The notes: generated by a model not told the origin, from the letters alone. 42,277 bases of DNA from an uncultured Eubacterium sp. (GCA_947385875.1 CANDMV010000017.1:1-42277), one strand, 5' to 3'; numbered from the stretch's first letter, positions 32,829-42,277 are shown. Numbers and translations are program-made.

Positions 32829-32960
32829 TCTATCACTCTGCAACTCTGGGCTATTCTATCCATTAATTCCAAATGCAATGATCCCTTGCAGTTTCTATCA
32901 TCCTGCACAGCTTATACATAAATTTCAAATGCAGCTACCCTCTTACTGCTTCTATCACTG
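32829..32960 (-). repeat. Degenerate copies of the trpF 3' end in the trpF-trpB spacer
   Basis: TTCTATCACTGCAGC at the end of trpF recurs as TTTCTATCATCCTGCAC (about 32892) and CTCTATCACTCTGCAAC (about 32828), and AAATGCA at 32927 recurs at 32871 (56 bp apart). The spacer appears built of two worn tail copies of trpF. Confidence 0.55.
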
Positions 32961-33531
32961 CAGCTATTTTCTTTGGATCCTTCTTCCCATCCGTCTCTAC
33001 ACCGCCAGAAATATCGATTCCATAAGCTCCCTTTGAAAGAGCCCTTGACAGATTCTGAATATTAATGCCGCCAGCCAGAAAAAACGGCTTTCCACAGTCT
33101 GTAATCAGATTCCAGTCAAACGTCTTTCCCGTACCGCCAGCTCCATGATCTAATAACAAATAGTCTGCCTGACTGCCTGACCAGCGGACTGGATCAGACC
33201 GGCTCTGGACAGATACTGCCTTTATGACCTGCTTTCCAGTCTGAGTTTTAATCCAGCGGATTTCCGATTCAGTCTCATTTCCATGAAGCTGCGCCGCATC
33301 AATTATATCATGAATTAATAAATCTGCTATAACATCTTTTGCCTCATTGACAAATACCCCTACAGCCATGATGTCATCTAAAAGCTGTTTTTTTAAATCG
33401 GCTGCCTGCTTTGCGGTAATAAAACGCCTGCTGTTCTTAGCGAATACAAATCCAATATAATCCGGCTTATATTGATTCACAGCTTCTATATCCTCTGGTC
33501 TTGTCAGACCACATATCTTAATTTTAGTCAT
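32935..33531 (-). CDS. trpF: Phosphoribosylanthranilate isomerase
   Basis: 198 residues from the second of two adjacent ATGs, favoured because AGAAGGA is 6 nt away from it and TrpF proteins begin MTKIKICGLTR; the first ATG at 33534 is the alternative. It performs the Amadori rearrangement to CdRP. Catalytic Cys in KICGLTR and Asp in LLLDHGAGGTGKTFDW are present. It is separate from TrpC, as usual in Firmicutes. Confidence 0.95.
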   Translation of the reverse strand: MTKIKICGLTRPEDIEAVNQYKPDYIGFVFAKNSRRFITAKQAADLKKQLLDDIMAVGVFVNEAKDVIADLLIHDIIDAAQLHGNETESEIRWIKTQTGKQVIKAVSVQSRSDPVRWSGSQADYLLLDHGAGGTGKTFDWNLITDCGKPFFLAGGINIQNLSRALSKGAYGIDISGGVETDGKKDPKKIAAVIEAVRG

Positions 33532-33575
33532 CATAAATCCTTCTAATATTTAAATACATATTTAAATATTATTCC

Positions 33576-33679
33576 CATTGTTGTTTAAGTTTATCTCTGA
33601 ACTTGAATCATTGATTTTTCTATTTTGCATTGCTGTATAAATTTATCTCTGGACTTGAATCATTAATTTTTCTATTTTG
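33576..33679. repeat. Two tandem 52-bp repeats in the trpC-trpF spacer
   Basis: Units 33576-33627 and 33628-33679, each starting CATTG and containing TTTATCTCTG, ACTTGAATCATT and TTTTTCTATTTTG, with only two differences in the last 38 bp. Direct tandem duplication in non-coding DNA. Confidence 0.9.
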
Positions 33680-33702
33680 AATAAATGAATGTATTACTAT
33701 AT

Positions 33703-34494
33703 TTAATGGCAATGTGCTCTCAATCTTTCGAGCATCTCCCTCTTGTCTGACACCCGCATCAACACCTCCCCAATTAAAACTGCATCTGTACCATTTTGAT
33801 CTAGCTGTTCCAGATCAGCAGCATTGCGTACGCCGCTCTCTGATACATAGATCACATTTTCAGGTATCATCCTGCGCAGGCGTATGCTTGTCGTAATGTC
33901 TACTTTAAAATTTTTCAAATTACGATTATTCACGCCAATGATCCTGCTTCCATTCCTAATCGCCCTTTCCACTTCTTCCTCGGTATGCGCTTCTACTAAC
34001 GCTGACAATCCAAGGCTTTCTGAAATTGCTAAATATTCTTTTAATTCTTCATCCGATAAAATCGCGCAGATCAACAGCACGGCAGACGCGCCAAGCAGCT
34101 TGGCTTCATAGATCATATAAGGATCTATCGTAAAATCCTTGCGAAGTATCGGAATCGATACTTCATCAGCAATTTCTCTCAAATATTCGTCTCTTCCCTG
34201 AAAATAAAATGGTTCTGTAAGACAGGAAATCGCATCTGCGCCCGCTGCCTCATACTCTTTCGCAATCTGTACATATGGAAAATCAGCCGCGATCACACCT
34301 TTCGATGGAGAAGCCTTTTTCACTTCACAGATGAAAGAAATCCCCTTCTTTTTTAGAGCCCGTTCAAATGGGTATCCCGTATTTTTAAGGTGCGATTCTG
34401 CACAAGCTCGAATTTCTTTCAAAGACATCTTCCGCTTACACTCATCCATGCGCTCCCTTGTCTTTTCTGCAATTTCATCCAAAATCGTCATCAT
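33703..34494 (-). CDS. trpC: Indole-3-glycerol-phosphate synthase
   Basis: 263 residues from ATG 34494 (AGAGGT 6 nt upstream); the TTG at 34512 would place the start before this site. It closes the indole ring of CdRP. TIM-barrel with active-site lysines in FICEVKKASPSKG and ILRKDFTIDPY, the Glu in SALVEAHTEEE, and INNRN-type loop GVNNRNLKNFKVD. Fourth gene of the operon, after a 127-nt spacer in which nothing is recognised. Confidence 0.95.
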   Translation of the reverse strand: MMTILDEIAEKTRERMDECKRKMSLKEIRACAESHLKNTGYPFERALKKKGISFICEVKKASPSKGVIAADFPYVQIAKEYEAAGADAISCLTEPFYFQGRDEYLREIADEVSIPILRKDFTIDPYMIYEAKLLGASAVLLICAILSDEELKEYLAISESLGLSALVEAHTEEEVERAIRNGSRIIGVNNRNLKNFKVDITTSIRLRRMIPENVIYVSESGVRNAADLEQLDQNGTDAVLIGEVLMRVSDKREMLERLRAHCH

Positions 34495-34621
34495 CCACTT
34501 ACCTCTTTTCAATCATAACTGACGCAAAGTACTATCACTATTTGCCAACAGCGCCGACTCACCAACATCAATGCCGCAAGCTATATGGAACATTTGCTTG
34601 TGAGCATAAATAGATTTTTAT

Positions 34622-35632
34622 TTATTCTTCATTTGATAATTTAATAAATTCTTCCAATCTAGATCTCGCTGCACCGCTGTCAATCAGCTGTTCTGCCAGA
34701 CGCATCCCCTCTTCCAATGTGCCTGCCTTGTCTGCTACATAAAGCCCGGCACCTGCATTCATTACAACAGCATTTCTTTTCGGCCCTTTGCTGCCATCCA
34801 GAATAGAACGTGTAATTGCTGCATTCTCGCTCGGAGTTCCGCCAGTCAAATCCATTTTCTGGCACAGCTCAAATCCAAACTGCTGCGGTTCTATCACATA
34901 AGATTTATAATTACCATCCCTTACTTCACACACGGTAGTAGGAGCGCTCATGGAAATCTCATCCAGCACATCCTGTCCATAGACTACCATCGCTCTTTTC
35001 ACTCCCAAATTGGCAAGTACATGAGCAAGCGGCTCCACCAGTGTCTCATCATAGACACCCATTACCTGCATATTTGCACCTGCCGGATTCGTCAGCGGCC
35101 CAAGGATATTAAATACAGTCCGAATCCCTAGCGCTTTGCGCACAGGAGCCACATATTTCATCGCGATATGATAATTCTGCGCAAACAAAAAGCAAATATT
35201 GATTTTATTTAATATCTCTGTACTTTTTTCAGGCGGTATTGTAATCTTTACTCCAAGCGATTCCAATACATCCGCTGCGCCACACTTGCTGGATGCAGCA
35301 CGATTGCCATGCTTAGCCACCGGAACTCCGCCTGCCGATATTACAAGAGCAGATGTCGTAGATATATTAAACGAATTTGACCGATCTCCGCCGGTTCCTA
35401 CTATTTCCAGCACACCCATATCATGCAGAAGCTTAATGCAGTGTGCCCGCATCCCTTCTGCCGAGCCGGTTATCTCATCAATCGTTTCGCCTTTTATAGC
35501 AAGCGCCGTCAGGTATGCACTCATCTGTATCTCACTTGTCTGCCCGCCCATGATCTCATCCATCACGGTTTTAGCCGTATGGTAACTAAGATCTTCCTTA
35601 TTTACCAATGCTGCAATCGCTTCTTTAATCAT
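34622..35632 (-). CDS. trpD: Anthranilate phosphoribosyltransferase
   Basis: 336 residues. It joins anthranilate to PRPP. The PRPP-binding glycine loop [36 protein letters not shown] and the metal site with paired acidic residues VLDEIS are present. Its ATG overlaps the trpG stop (ATGA at 35629-35632), so translation is coupled. Confidence 0.96.
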   Translation of the reverse strand: MIKEAIAALVNKEDLSYHTAKTVMDEIMGGQTSEIQMSAYLTALAIKGETIDEITGSAEGMRAHCIKLLHDMGVLEIVGTGGDRSNSFNISTTSALVISAGGVPVAKHGNRAASSKCGAADVLESLGVKITIPPEKSTEILNKINICFLFAQNYHIAMKYVAPVRKALGIRTVFNILGPLTNPAGANMQVMGVYDETLVEPLAHVLANLGVKRAMVVYGQDVLDEISMSAPTTVCEVRDGNYKSYVIEPQQFGFELCQKMDLTGGTPSENAAITRSILDGSKGPKRNAVVMNAGAGLYVADKAGTLEEGMRLAEQLIDSGAARSRLEEFIKLSNEE

Positions 35633-36204
35633 CCTTTTATATCCTCCATAAAATTTTTAATAATTTTATATCCATCCGGGGTTAAAATAGACTCTGGATG
35701 AAACTGTAAGCCATATACCGGAAATGTACGGTGTTCTACCGCCATAATTTCGCCCTGCTCTGAAAGCGCTGTAATTTTTAAGCAGTCAGGTATGCTGTCC
35801 CTGAGTGCAATCAGTGAATGGTATCTCGCCACCTTGATCTCCTCATCCAATCCGTTAAAAATCCGGCTGTCAGTATCTAATTTTGCTATAGAAGCTTTGC
35901 CATGCATCAGCTGTTGCGCATAAGATACGACGCCACCGAACGCCTCACAGATTGCCTGATGCCCAAGGCAGACACCCAGAATCGGAATTTCTCCAGACAA
36001 TCTGCGTACAGCTTCTATACAGATACCTGAATCCGCCGGCTTTCCGGGGCCGGGAGATAAAAATAAAGCTTCCGGCTTCTGCGCCCTGATATCATCTACC
36101 GTCATCTCATCATTCCTTACTACTTTCAGATCAGCATAAAAGCTCCCAACCAACTGATATAAGTTATAAGAAAAACTGTCATAATTATCTATTAATAAAA
36201 TCAT
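35629..36204 (-). CDS. trpG: Anthranilate synthase glutamine amidotransferase subunit
   Basis: 191 residues. Class I amidotransferase that supplies ammonia to TrpE: catalytic triad Cys79 (GVCLGHQAI), His169 and Glu171 (QFHPES). [17 protein letters not shown] is the classical start. Its ATG overlaps the trpE stop (ATGA at 36201-36204). The same subunit type can serve folate synthesis (PabA), but the operon position fixes TrpG here. Confidence 0.96.
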   Translation of the reverse strand: MILLIDNYDSFSYNLYQLVGSFYADLKVVRNDEMTVDDIRAQKPEALFLSPGPGKPADSGICIEAVRRLSGEIPILGVCLGHQAICEAFGGVVSYAQQLMHGKASIAKLDTDSRIFNGLDEEIKVARYHSLIALRDSIPDCLKITALSEQGEIMAVEHRTFPVYGLQFHPESILTPDGYKIIKNFMEDIKG

Positions 36205-37676
36205 AAATCAATTCCTCCTTCTGCCTGTTCCAAAGCATTCAGGACTGCCTTTGCCTTGTTTGCGCATTCTGTAAATTCATTTTCCGGATCACTGTCTGCA
36301 ACGATACCTGCGCCGGAGCGTACAAACACTTTCCCATTTTTAGCAAAAGCAATACGAATGGCAATACATGTATCCAGATTACCTGTTAAATCAATATATC
36401 CGATCGCGCCGCCATAGATCCCGCGCTTATTATCCTCCAGCTCATTGATAATCTCACAAGCACGCAGCTTTGGCGCTCCTGAAAGTGTTCCTGCCGGAAG
36501 GATTGCATCTACAGCATCCAATGCATCCTTATCCTCACGAATCACACCCTTTACCGTAGAACCGATATGCATAACATGGGAAAACCGTTCAATGCACATG
36601 TATTTCTCCACTTCTACAGAGCCAATCCGACTAATCTTTCCAATATCATTCCTTCCCAAATCTACAAGCATATTGTGCTCGGCGCATTCTTTATCGTCCG
36701 CGAGAAGACTATGCTCCAGCGCCATGTCTTCCGACTGCGTGGCTCCTCTCGGCCTTGTTCCCGCCAGCGGAAATGTATGCAGTATGCCATCTTCCAATTT
36801 TACAAGCGTTTCCGGTGATGCTCCGGCGATTTCTATATCATCACCAGAAAAATAAAACATGTAAGGCGACGGATTTGAGGAACGCAGCACGCGGTATGTA
36901 TCCAATAAACTCCCCTCCATCTCTGCCTCCGCACGGTTCGACAGCACGATCTGAAATATATCTCCTTCACGAATATATTGCTTTCCCTTTTTTACAATTT
37001 CACAATATCTTTCTTTGTCAAATAAGTACCGGAAACCGCTTTTTAATTTCAGCGGCTGATTTTTCGCAGGCTCTCCATGTATTAAAACAGATGCCAGTGC
37101 CTGAAGCTGCATTTCGCCTTTATGATAGGCAGTCTCCAGATTGTCTGTTTTTATATTTACAATTAATATTACCTTTTGTCTATAGTTATCAAAGGCTACT
37201 ACTTTATCAAAAAGCATCAGGTCTACATCCTGAAAAGCCTCCTCATCCTTTGCATCCAACTTCAGCCCCGGCTCACTGTATTTAATATAATCATAAGAAA
37301 AATATCCTACAAGTCCTCCTGAAAACGGCGGCATTTCATCCAGCCTTGGTGCTTTGTTTTCTTCTAATATTTTGCGGATTAAATTTCCCGGATGCTGAGT
37401 CTGTTCCGTAAACACTGTACCGCTTGTTACTTTTGCCGTACCATTCTGACAGGTAATTTCTAAAATCGGATCATATCCGAGGAATGAATAACGTCCCCAT
37501 TGCTTGGACTGTTCAGCACTCTCCAATAAAAAGCAGTGACGGCTGACCTGTTTTAAGCGTCTGATTGCCATAACCGGAGTTATCGTATCTGAAAAAAGCT
37601 CCATTTTCAGGGGTATGCGATGATAAACGCTCTGTGATAATAACTCTTTTGCCTGTGATAAAGATGGATAGATCAT
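36201..37676 (-). CDS. trpE: Anthranilate synthase component I
   Basis: 491 residues. It converts chorismate and ammonia to anthranilate. The chorismate-binding C-terminal half has TFPLAGTRPRGAT, DLGRNDIGKISRIGSV and LPAGTLSGAPKLRACEII. The N-terminal LLES (CFLLESAE) is the tryptophan feedback-inhibition motif, so the enzyme is probably allosterically controlled. First gene of trpEGDCFBA; AAGGAGG precedes ATG 37676. A Trp T-box lies upstream, but 620 nt away. Confidence 0.97.
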   Translation of the reverse strand: MIYPSLSQAKELLSQSVYHRIPLKMELFSDTITPVMAIRRLKQVSRHCFLLESAEQSKQWGRYSFLGYDPILEITCQNGTAKVTSGTVFTEQTQHPGNLIRKILEENKAPRLDEMPPFSGGLVGYFSYDYIKYSEPGLKLDAKDEEAFQDVDLMLFDKVVAFDNYRQKVILIVNIKTDNLETAYHKGEMQLQALASVLIHGEPAKNQPLKLKSGFRYLFDKERYCEIVKKGKQYIREGDIFQIVLSNRAEAEMEGSLLDTYRVLRSSNPSPYMFYFSGDDIEIAGASPETLVKLEDGILHTFPLAGTRPRGATQSEDMALEHSLLADDKECAEHNMLVDLGRNDIGKISRIGSVEVEKYMCIERFSHVMHIGSTVKGVIREDKDALDAVDAILPAGTLSGAPKLRACEIINELEDNKRGIYGGAIGYIDLTGNLDTCIAIRIAFAKNGKVFVRSGAGIVADSDPENEFTECANKAKAVLNALEQAEGGIDL

Positions 37677-37994
37677 GTGATACCTCCTTATATAAATACA
37701 TAATTCATAATTAAATTTAATATTTTATTCTATTTCTTCATACCCATTTCTAAATCTCTTCGCGATGGGACTTTAAAGTAACTATGACAAAATCACTGTC
37801 ATCATAATTAATCGAATACAGACTAAAATGTTCAATAAATGCCGTCCATTCCATTTTTATGAATTTTACTTACGCCGCATAACTAATTAATATTCGATTT
37901 CTCGTTATATGGCTTTGTGTTCCATATGCAATTAAATCCACTTCTTAACAGCTGATATAATTAACTGACCTTCATCACTGCGTTTTCAGCACAT

Positions 37995-38048
37995 AAAAAA
38001 CACCCAATCCAAGATAAATGTATACGATACACTATCAAGGACGGGTGT
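37995..38048 (-). terminator. Terminator between the T-box and trpE
   Basis: Minus-strand ACACCC...GGGTGT closing a long hairpin with inner TCC/GGA, GAT/ATC and TGTAT/ATACA stems (about 17 bp in all with symmetric bulges), followed by T6. It stands about 320 nt before trpE and 255 nt after the T-box sequence, and would cut the leader transcript. The rest of the 37677-38300 spacer is AT-rich with no recognised gene. Confidence 0.75.
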
Positions 38049-38302
38049 TATTGTCTTCATCCGATTTATCTATCACATATGCAGATAATTCACCTGCTAA
38101 CAAATAAAATTTAAAACAATATTCTTTGAATAGATAATTGTAATCTGTCTTCATGAAATCAATCTAATCTTAACTACTAATCATCTATCAATTAGTTTCT
38201 TTAAATTTTTGCGCCCCAAACTCTGACCTCTAATATCAGCTTTGCCGTCTAAAGAAACAAATACGCAAATAAATATGTGATATTAAATTATGATTTACAA
38301 TT

Positions 38303-38566
38303 CATCCGCGGTGCCACCTTGCTTTACAGGAACCCCTGTACACTCTGGCGAGATACCATCATATCTCCGGCAACTGACGTATGCCCAACGTCGCAGAATA
38401 CTAAGCAGCACTGCTGCCTTTGACTGCGCCCTCCGTGGTCCATTTAATAATCTGCGTCTCATCCGGCTCCCACCTACCCGGACTCTCTGGGGATGCACAA
38501 CTATTTTTATCTCCACATCAACGGTTTGCGAATATTTAATTGTCTGTACTTTCTATTATCTGGTAC
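38303..38566 (-). promoter_or_regulatory. T-box leader, probably tRNA-Trp responsive
   Basis: The minus-strand RNA carries the T-box sequence AAGGTGGCACCGCGGATG (38320-38303), an upstream stem III hairpin (ACAGG/CCTGT), a stem I AGAGAG...GGTAGGTGGGA...GCCGG region and, in the expected specifier position, UGG (38442-38440) within AAAUGGACC. UGG is the tryptophan codon, fitting the trp operon behind it. Uncharged tRNA-Trp would stabilise the antiterminator. No terminator hairpin overlapping the T-box is seen directly after it. Confidence 0.85.
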
Positions 38567-38572
38567 GAAAAT

Positions 38573-38601
38573 ATTAAATCACATGCTGCTTTGTTTGTCA
38601 A
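38573..38601 (-). promoter_or_regulatory. Sigma-A promoter of the trp leader
   Basis: Minus-strand TTGACA (38601-38596), 17-bp spacer, TTTAAT (38578-38573). The -35 box contains the stop codon of the helicase gene. It places transcription start about 10 nt before the T-box leader. Confidence 0.85.
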
Positions 38602-41600
38602 TCATTTTTTTCTTCCAAAACAGAAATCAGCTGTTCTTTATCCAGACCCGTGATCGATACTCCATCTTCTGAAATAATAGAATCCGCCAGATTCTGCTTA
38701 TCTTCCTGCATTTTTAAAATACGTTCTTCGATCGTGCCTTTCATAATAAGCTTAAGAACCGTGACTTTATTATCCTGTCCAATCCGATGTGCACGGTCTG
38801 TGGCCTGATTCTGTGCCGCCAGATTCCACCACGGATCATAGTGAATCACCAGATCAGCAGCCGTCAGGTTCAGGCCGGTTCCGCCTGCCTTTAAGGATAT
38901 TAAAAATATATCTGCATTTCCATTCTGAAACTCTGACACCAGACGGCGGCGTTCTTCCTTTTTCGTTTTTCCTGTCAATATATAAGAGCGCAGTCCACGA
39001 TCACGGAATAAGTCAGCTAAATGTTCCAGCATGGATGCGAACTGGGAAAACAGCAGGATTTTGTGACCGCCGCTGACTGCATTTTCCACCACTTCAATAC
39101 ATGTCTTTGTCTTTGCGGAATCATGCTTATAATCCTCATATACCAGCGAAGGATCGCAGCAGATTTGCCGCAGTGCAGTCAATTCAGCCAAGATCTGAAG
39201 CTTTTGCGTCTTAAACTCTGCTTCTGTCTGCCTGGAGAGTGTCATCAGCAGCTGTTTTTCCCGTGCCTGATACAGATTACTCTGTTCACCCTCCATCCGG
39301 GCGTAAATTACCTCTTCGATCTTATCCGGCAGTTCTTTTAATACATCCTTTTTCAGACGGCGCAGGATAAAAGGCCTGACTAAGCGGGATAATCGTATCC
39401 TTGCATTCTCATCCTTGCTCTCCGCGATCGGCCCTTCCAATTCATCCTTAAACCGCTTATACGTATACAGATACCCCGGCATCAGATATTCAAAAATACT
39501 CCACAGCTCACTCAGACGGTTTTCAATCGGTGTACCAGTCAGCGCGAAACGACATCCGCATGATATAGCCTTGGCAGCCTTGGCAGCCTGTGTAGACGCA
39601 TTTTTGATATACTGTGCCTCATCTATAATCATATAATCAAAATATTTATTCTCGTAATATTCTATATCACGTTTTAACAAATCATATGAAGTAATAATAA
39701 TATCCTGTTTTTCCCATTCTTTAATCTGCATTTGACGTGAGACTGCAGTTCCGGCAACAGCTGCAATCTGTGCTGACGGATAGAAACGCTGGCATTCAGC
39801 CTCCCAGTTATACACAAGCGAAGACGGGCAGACTACCAATGCGCGCGAGCCTGGGTGCGCAGCTAAAAAAGTCAATACCTGAAGTGTTTTTCCAAGCCCC
39901 ATATCATCTGCTAAAATCCCGCCAAAGCTGAATTTTGCCAGAGTACAGAGCCATTGAAATCCGATTTCCTGATAAGGACGAAGCACCGCATGAACCTGGC
40001 TCGGTATCTCATTTTCGCCGTCTTCCATAGACCGCATTTCACGTATTACAGTACGAAAAGCCTTGTCTCTTTCAAATCTTATATATTCAGCATTATCCTT
40101 CATTAATGAATCCAGATATAATGAACGGTATAACGGCACCTCTGCTTTTTTCTCCTTCAGCTCCTCTTTCGTAAGGTGCAGACCGTCATTTAATTCTGCT
40201 AAGACAGCCATAGAATTCTCGTCCATACGCAGAAATTCTCCGGTTTTTAATTTATGATATTTCTTTTTCTTTTTATAATCAGCAAGAATATCCATGACTT
40301 CCTGCGCACTCATGCCTTCTACATTCCAGCTGACATCCAAAAGCTTCCCCTTGATCGATATGCCTGCAGTTACTTTCGGCATCGGTATGACGCGCATATT
40401 TTTAAAGCTGTCTGTTGCAAAGATTTCCGATACTGCCTCCAGCTGTTTCATACCTGTCTCTAAAAATTCCAGTATCGTTTCCTCTTCCTTACTGATATAT
40501 GTTTTCTGGTCAGAAGCCAGCTGAAAATATCCCTCCAGTATCGTCCGCACCTGAAATTCACTGCGTATATCACGGGATGCCTGTTCTTTTGTCGGAATTT
40601 CAGCTACATCATATTCCTGCTTGCCATAGAGCACCTTGGCCCTGCACTCAATATGACTGCCGACTTTATCCAGATAACTATGGAAAACTGCTTCCTCCGG
40701 CTCATAAGACGCAAAATCCAGCTCTTTGATCTGCACATCCAGAGCCTGATCGATCATAGGCAGTACATTTTTTGCAAATGCACCAAAATCCTGCTCACTC
40801 AGATAAAAAGACGGATTTTTTAACTGGTCCTGATAATACCCAAAACGCCCATAATAACTGGAATATCTTTTCATCTGCTCGCGTTCCTGCGTCATCAGCC
40901 TCAAAAACCCTTTCACCTGCTCATAATACTCTCTTGTACAGATGTAAAAACAATGCTTCCACAAAATATACCACTGCTTACCGCCTTCCGTCAAAAAGAT
41001 CGGTTCCATCTCCACCTCGGCGCCTTTTTCATGTACTCCTGTGATTTTAAGCGGCAGTCGGGGATTTTTACGAATAATCGGCAGCTCTTCCTTTTGGTCC
41101 AGCAGCTGGTCGTCTACCTGAAGATTTTTCCCTTCATACAGCTCCATCAGCCTGTCAAGCATGGCAGGCGAAAGCGTGCAGGAACGGCGCATCTGCTGGT
41201 TGCTGTACCCCCAGCCCTGATAACGGTATGAAAACTCACTTTCGTTATCCAATTCCAATAGCAAGTTTACAATACCGGTAGATTCTCTTGTAAACGCACT
41301 CTGGCTGTGTGTAAATGCCAGTCTCTTTCCATAAGAAACATATCGCATCTGCTTGATATTATCAATCAATTCTCCAATATCTTTTACAACATACAGCTGT
41401 GTCGTGCCGATCTTTAATTCTAATGACTCTCTGTCAGCTTCTAAATGCAGAATCGGCACAAGACGTACATCTCCGTTACCGTATTCCTGACAAAACTGGT
41501 TGCGGTCCTGCATGACATAGTAATCAACCAGATTTTTTAATTCGTCATCACTGGATTTCGTACTAACAGTGCTGGCATTTCCTACCCGCAGAACTCCTGC

Positions 41601-41957
41601 ATATTCTGTTTCTTCGTCTTCTGTTTCTTCATCTTCTGCTTTTTCACACTGATAATTATATTCCCAGAGCGTCGCAATCACATGCTTACAAGCACCCATA
41701 TACTTTTCAAATGCTTTGCAGTTGCAGTGATATTCTTTAATCTTCATTTCATTATTTGACTCTGAAATAGATGCTCTTGTATGATAGAAATTCCCCATAC
41801 TTCCCTCCACTTCAGCATAGATTACGTATGTCCCATTCGTTTGATTCTCAATCTCAATCCGCGGAACTCCGTCTATCGCAAATAGATTGTATCCTCTGTC
41901 AAAAACCGCACTGCTGCTGGCTGCATCTTCTATTTCGTAGCTGCTGATCGTTTTCAT
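38598..41957 (-). CDS. SNF2-family helicase-like ATPase with SWIM zinc finger
   Basis: 1119 residues. N-terminal SWIM zinc finger C78-x-C80...C90-x-H92 (HCNCKAFEKYMGACKH); a long SNF2-associated region (about 130-640); then the two RecA lobes: motif I DDMGLGKT (Lys690), motif II DEAQ (779-782), LTGTPIENRLSELWS, motif V ISLKAGGTGLNL and motif VI DRAHRIGQ. A double-stranded DNA translocase that remodels protein-DNA complexes; bacterial homologues are linked to RNA polymerase recycling (RapA-like) and DNA repair, but the target here is unknown. ATG 41957 has GGAG about 10 nt upstream. Single-gene unit; its stop overlaps the trp promoter. Confidence 0.93.
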   Translation of the reverse strand: MKTISSYEIEDAASSSAVFDRGYNLFAIDGVPRIEIENQTNGTYVIYAEVEGSMGNFYHTRASISESNNEMKIKEYHCNCKAFEKYMGACKHVIATLWEYNYQCEKAEDEETEDEETEYAGVLRVGNASTVSTKSSDDELKNLVDYYVMQDRNQFCQEYGNGDVRLVPILHLEADRESLELKIGTTQLYVVKDIGELIDNIKQMRYVSYGKRLAFTHSQSAFTRESTGIVNLLLELDNESEFSYRYQGWGYSNQQMRRSCTLSPAMLDRLMELYEGKNLQVDDQLLDQKEELPIIRKNPRLPLKITGVHEKGAEVEMEPIFLTEGGKQWYILWKHCFYICTREYYEQVKGFLRLMTQEREQMKRYSSYYGRFGYYQDQLKNPSFYLSEQDFGAFAKNVLPMIDQALDVQIKELDFASYEPEEAVFHSYLDKVGSHIECRAKVLYGKQEYDVAEIPTKEQASRDIRSEFQVRTILEGYFQLASDQKTYISKEEETILEFLETGMKQLEAVSEIFATDSFKNMRVIPMPKVTAGISIKGKLLDVSWNVEGMSAQEVMDILADYKKKKKYHKLKTGEFLRMDENSMAVLAELNDGLHLTKEELKEKKAEVPLYRSLYLDSLMKDNAEYIRFERDKAFRTVIREMRSMEDGENEIPSQVHAVLRPYQEIGFQWLCTLAKFSFGGILADDMGLGKTLQVLTFLAAHPGSRALVVCPSSLVYNWEAECQRFYPSAQIAAVAGTAVSRQMQIKEWEKQDIIITSYDLLKRDIEYYENKYFDYMIIDEAQYIKNASTQAAKAAKAISCGCRFALTGTPIENRLSELWSIFEYLMPGYLYTYKRFKDELEGPIAESKDENARIRLSRLVRPFILRRLKKDVLKELPDKIEEVIYARMEGEQSNLYQAREKQLLMTLSRQTEAEFKTQKLQILAELTALRQICCDPSLVYEDYKHDSAKTKTCIEVVENAVSGGHKILLFSQFASMLEHLADLFRDRGLRSYILTGKTKKEERRRLVSEFQNGNADIFLISLKAGGTGLNLTAADLVIHYDPWWNLAAQNQATDRAHRIGQDNKVTVLKLIMKGTIEERILKMQEDKQNLADSIISEDGVSITGLDKEQLISVLEEKND

Positions 41958-42277
41958 CTGTTGTGTTCTCCATTTTTCTTAAATACACCAAACCGCCGCT
42001 TTTTCTTGCACTCAGGCAGCCGCTATTCATTTTCAAGACTATATGTTGACATGCTTTCTGTACAGCTGCGATCAAGCGTTCCATTTCAATTTCCTTTTGG
42101 AAATAACATTAAAGTACTTATATTTTAACATGGCTCATATGAAAACACACCTATTTTTTACTTTTTCTTAAAAACTTTGCACTGTACAAATACAGTGTTA
42201 CATTTGTGGATACCCGGACGCTGGGTGAGAGGAGCTGTCCCGTCTTCCTGTGACTTTTCCAGAATGCTAAGAAGCCC
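41958..42277 (-). other. Upstream region of the helicase gene to the window edge
   Basis: An extended -10 box TGTTAAAAT (minus, 42130-42122) could drive the helicase gene; its -35 is weak. Further up, CACTGT/ACAGTG (42180-42197) followed by a T-run on the minus strand looks like a terminator of a gene beyond the window. A 39-codon open frame (42158-42277, ending VFKKK-stop) runs off the edge and may be that gene's end, but I do not recognise it. Confidence 0.35.

Noticed and set aside
38050..38180. Trp leader peptide (classical attenuation)
   Set aside because: A 39-codon frame exists but has no tandem Trp codons and no ribosome site; the T-box explains regulation better.
42158..42277. C-terminal end of a gene cut by the window edge
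   Set aside because: Open in more than one frame over only 120 nt and not recognised; mentioned only as a possibility.

Overview
The window looks like a chromosome segment of a low-to-moderate GC, Gram-positive anaerobe of the Lachnospiraceae type (Clostridia). This rests on strong AGGAGG ribosome sites, a tRNA-Trp T-box ahead of a seven-gene trp operon, SigI/RsgI, BlaI/BlaR1-type regulation, a butyryl-CoA:acetate CoA-transferase of the gut butyrate-producer kind, and luxS next to mtnN. The species cannot be named from the sequence alone.

Layout. 0.2-0.8 kb: small TPR-like membrane-anchored protein (+). 0.9-2.4 kb: DNA-repair pair nth plus a DEDDh exonuclease (-) behind a clear promoter and an attenuator-like hairpin. 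2.5-4.8 kb: accessory patch with the C-terminal remnant of an EcoRV-like restriction enzyme, an intact M.EcoRV-like methyltransferase and a truncated Rpn-type nuclease. 5.1-11.8 kb: LxxG-repeat surface protein, MMPL transporter, TetR regulator, two small unknown proteins and an HdeD-like membrane protein (all -). 12.4-14.4 kb: Big2-domain secreted protein (+) and serine acetyltransferase (-). 15.0-17.1 kb: BlaI/BlaR1 pair with a twin operator. 17.7-21.0 kb: PTS EIICBA and its BglG-family antiterminator (-), with a RAT/terminator leader. 21.5-25.1 kb: family 2 glycosyltransferase, then sigI-rsgI (+). 25.5-29.2 kb: butyryl-CoA:acetate CoA-transferase, a protein with a sigma-28-like promoter, mtnN and luxS (-). 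29.6-30.6 kb: AraC regulator broken at a T9 tract (+). 30.7-38.6 kb: trpEGDCFBA (-) with Trp T-box. 38.6-42.0 kb: SWIM/SNF2 helicase (-).

Physiologically the window covers tryptophan synthesis, sugar uptake under antitermination, the butyrate-forming step, the activated methyl cycle/AI-2 pathway, envelope stress signalling and DNA repair.

Two patterns stand out beyond the genes. First, a family of short structured mobile elements (MITE-like) recurs five times. Two copies are complete and flanked by perfect 8-bp target duplications, and the hairpin stems of different copies differ in sequence but still pair. Second, 3' ends of intact genes are repeatedly duplicated just past their stop codons (orf1, tetR, the CoA-transferase, trpF, trpB and more distantly blaR1), which points to frequent short tandem duplication in this genome. 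A half-dead EcoRV-like restriction-modification system that keeps its DNA-recognition loop but has lost its catalytic half is the most distinctive gene-level find.
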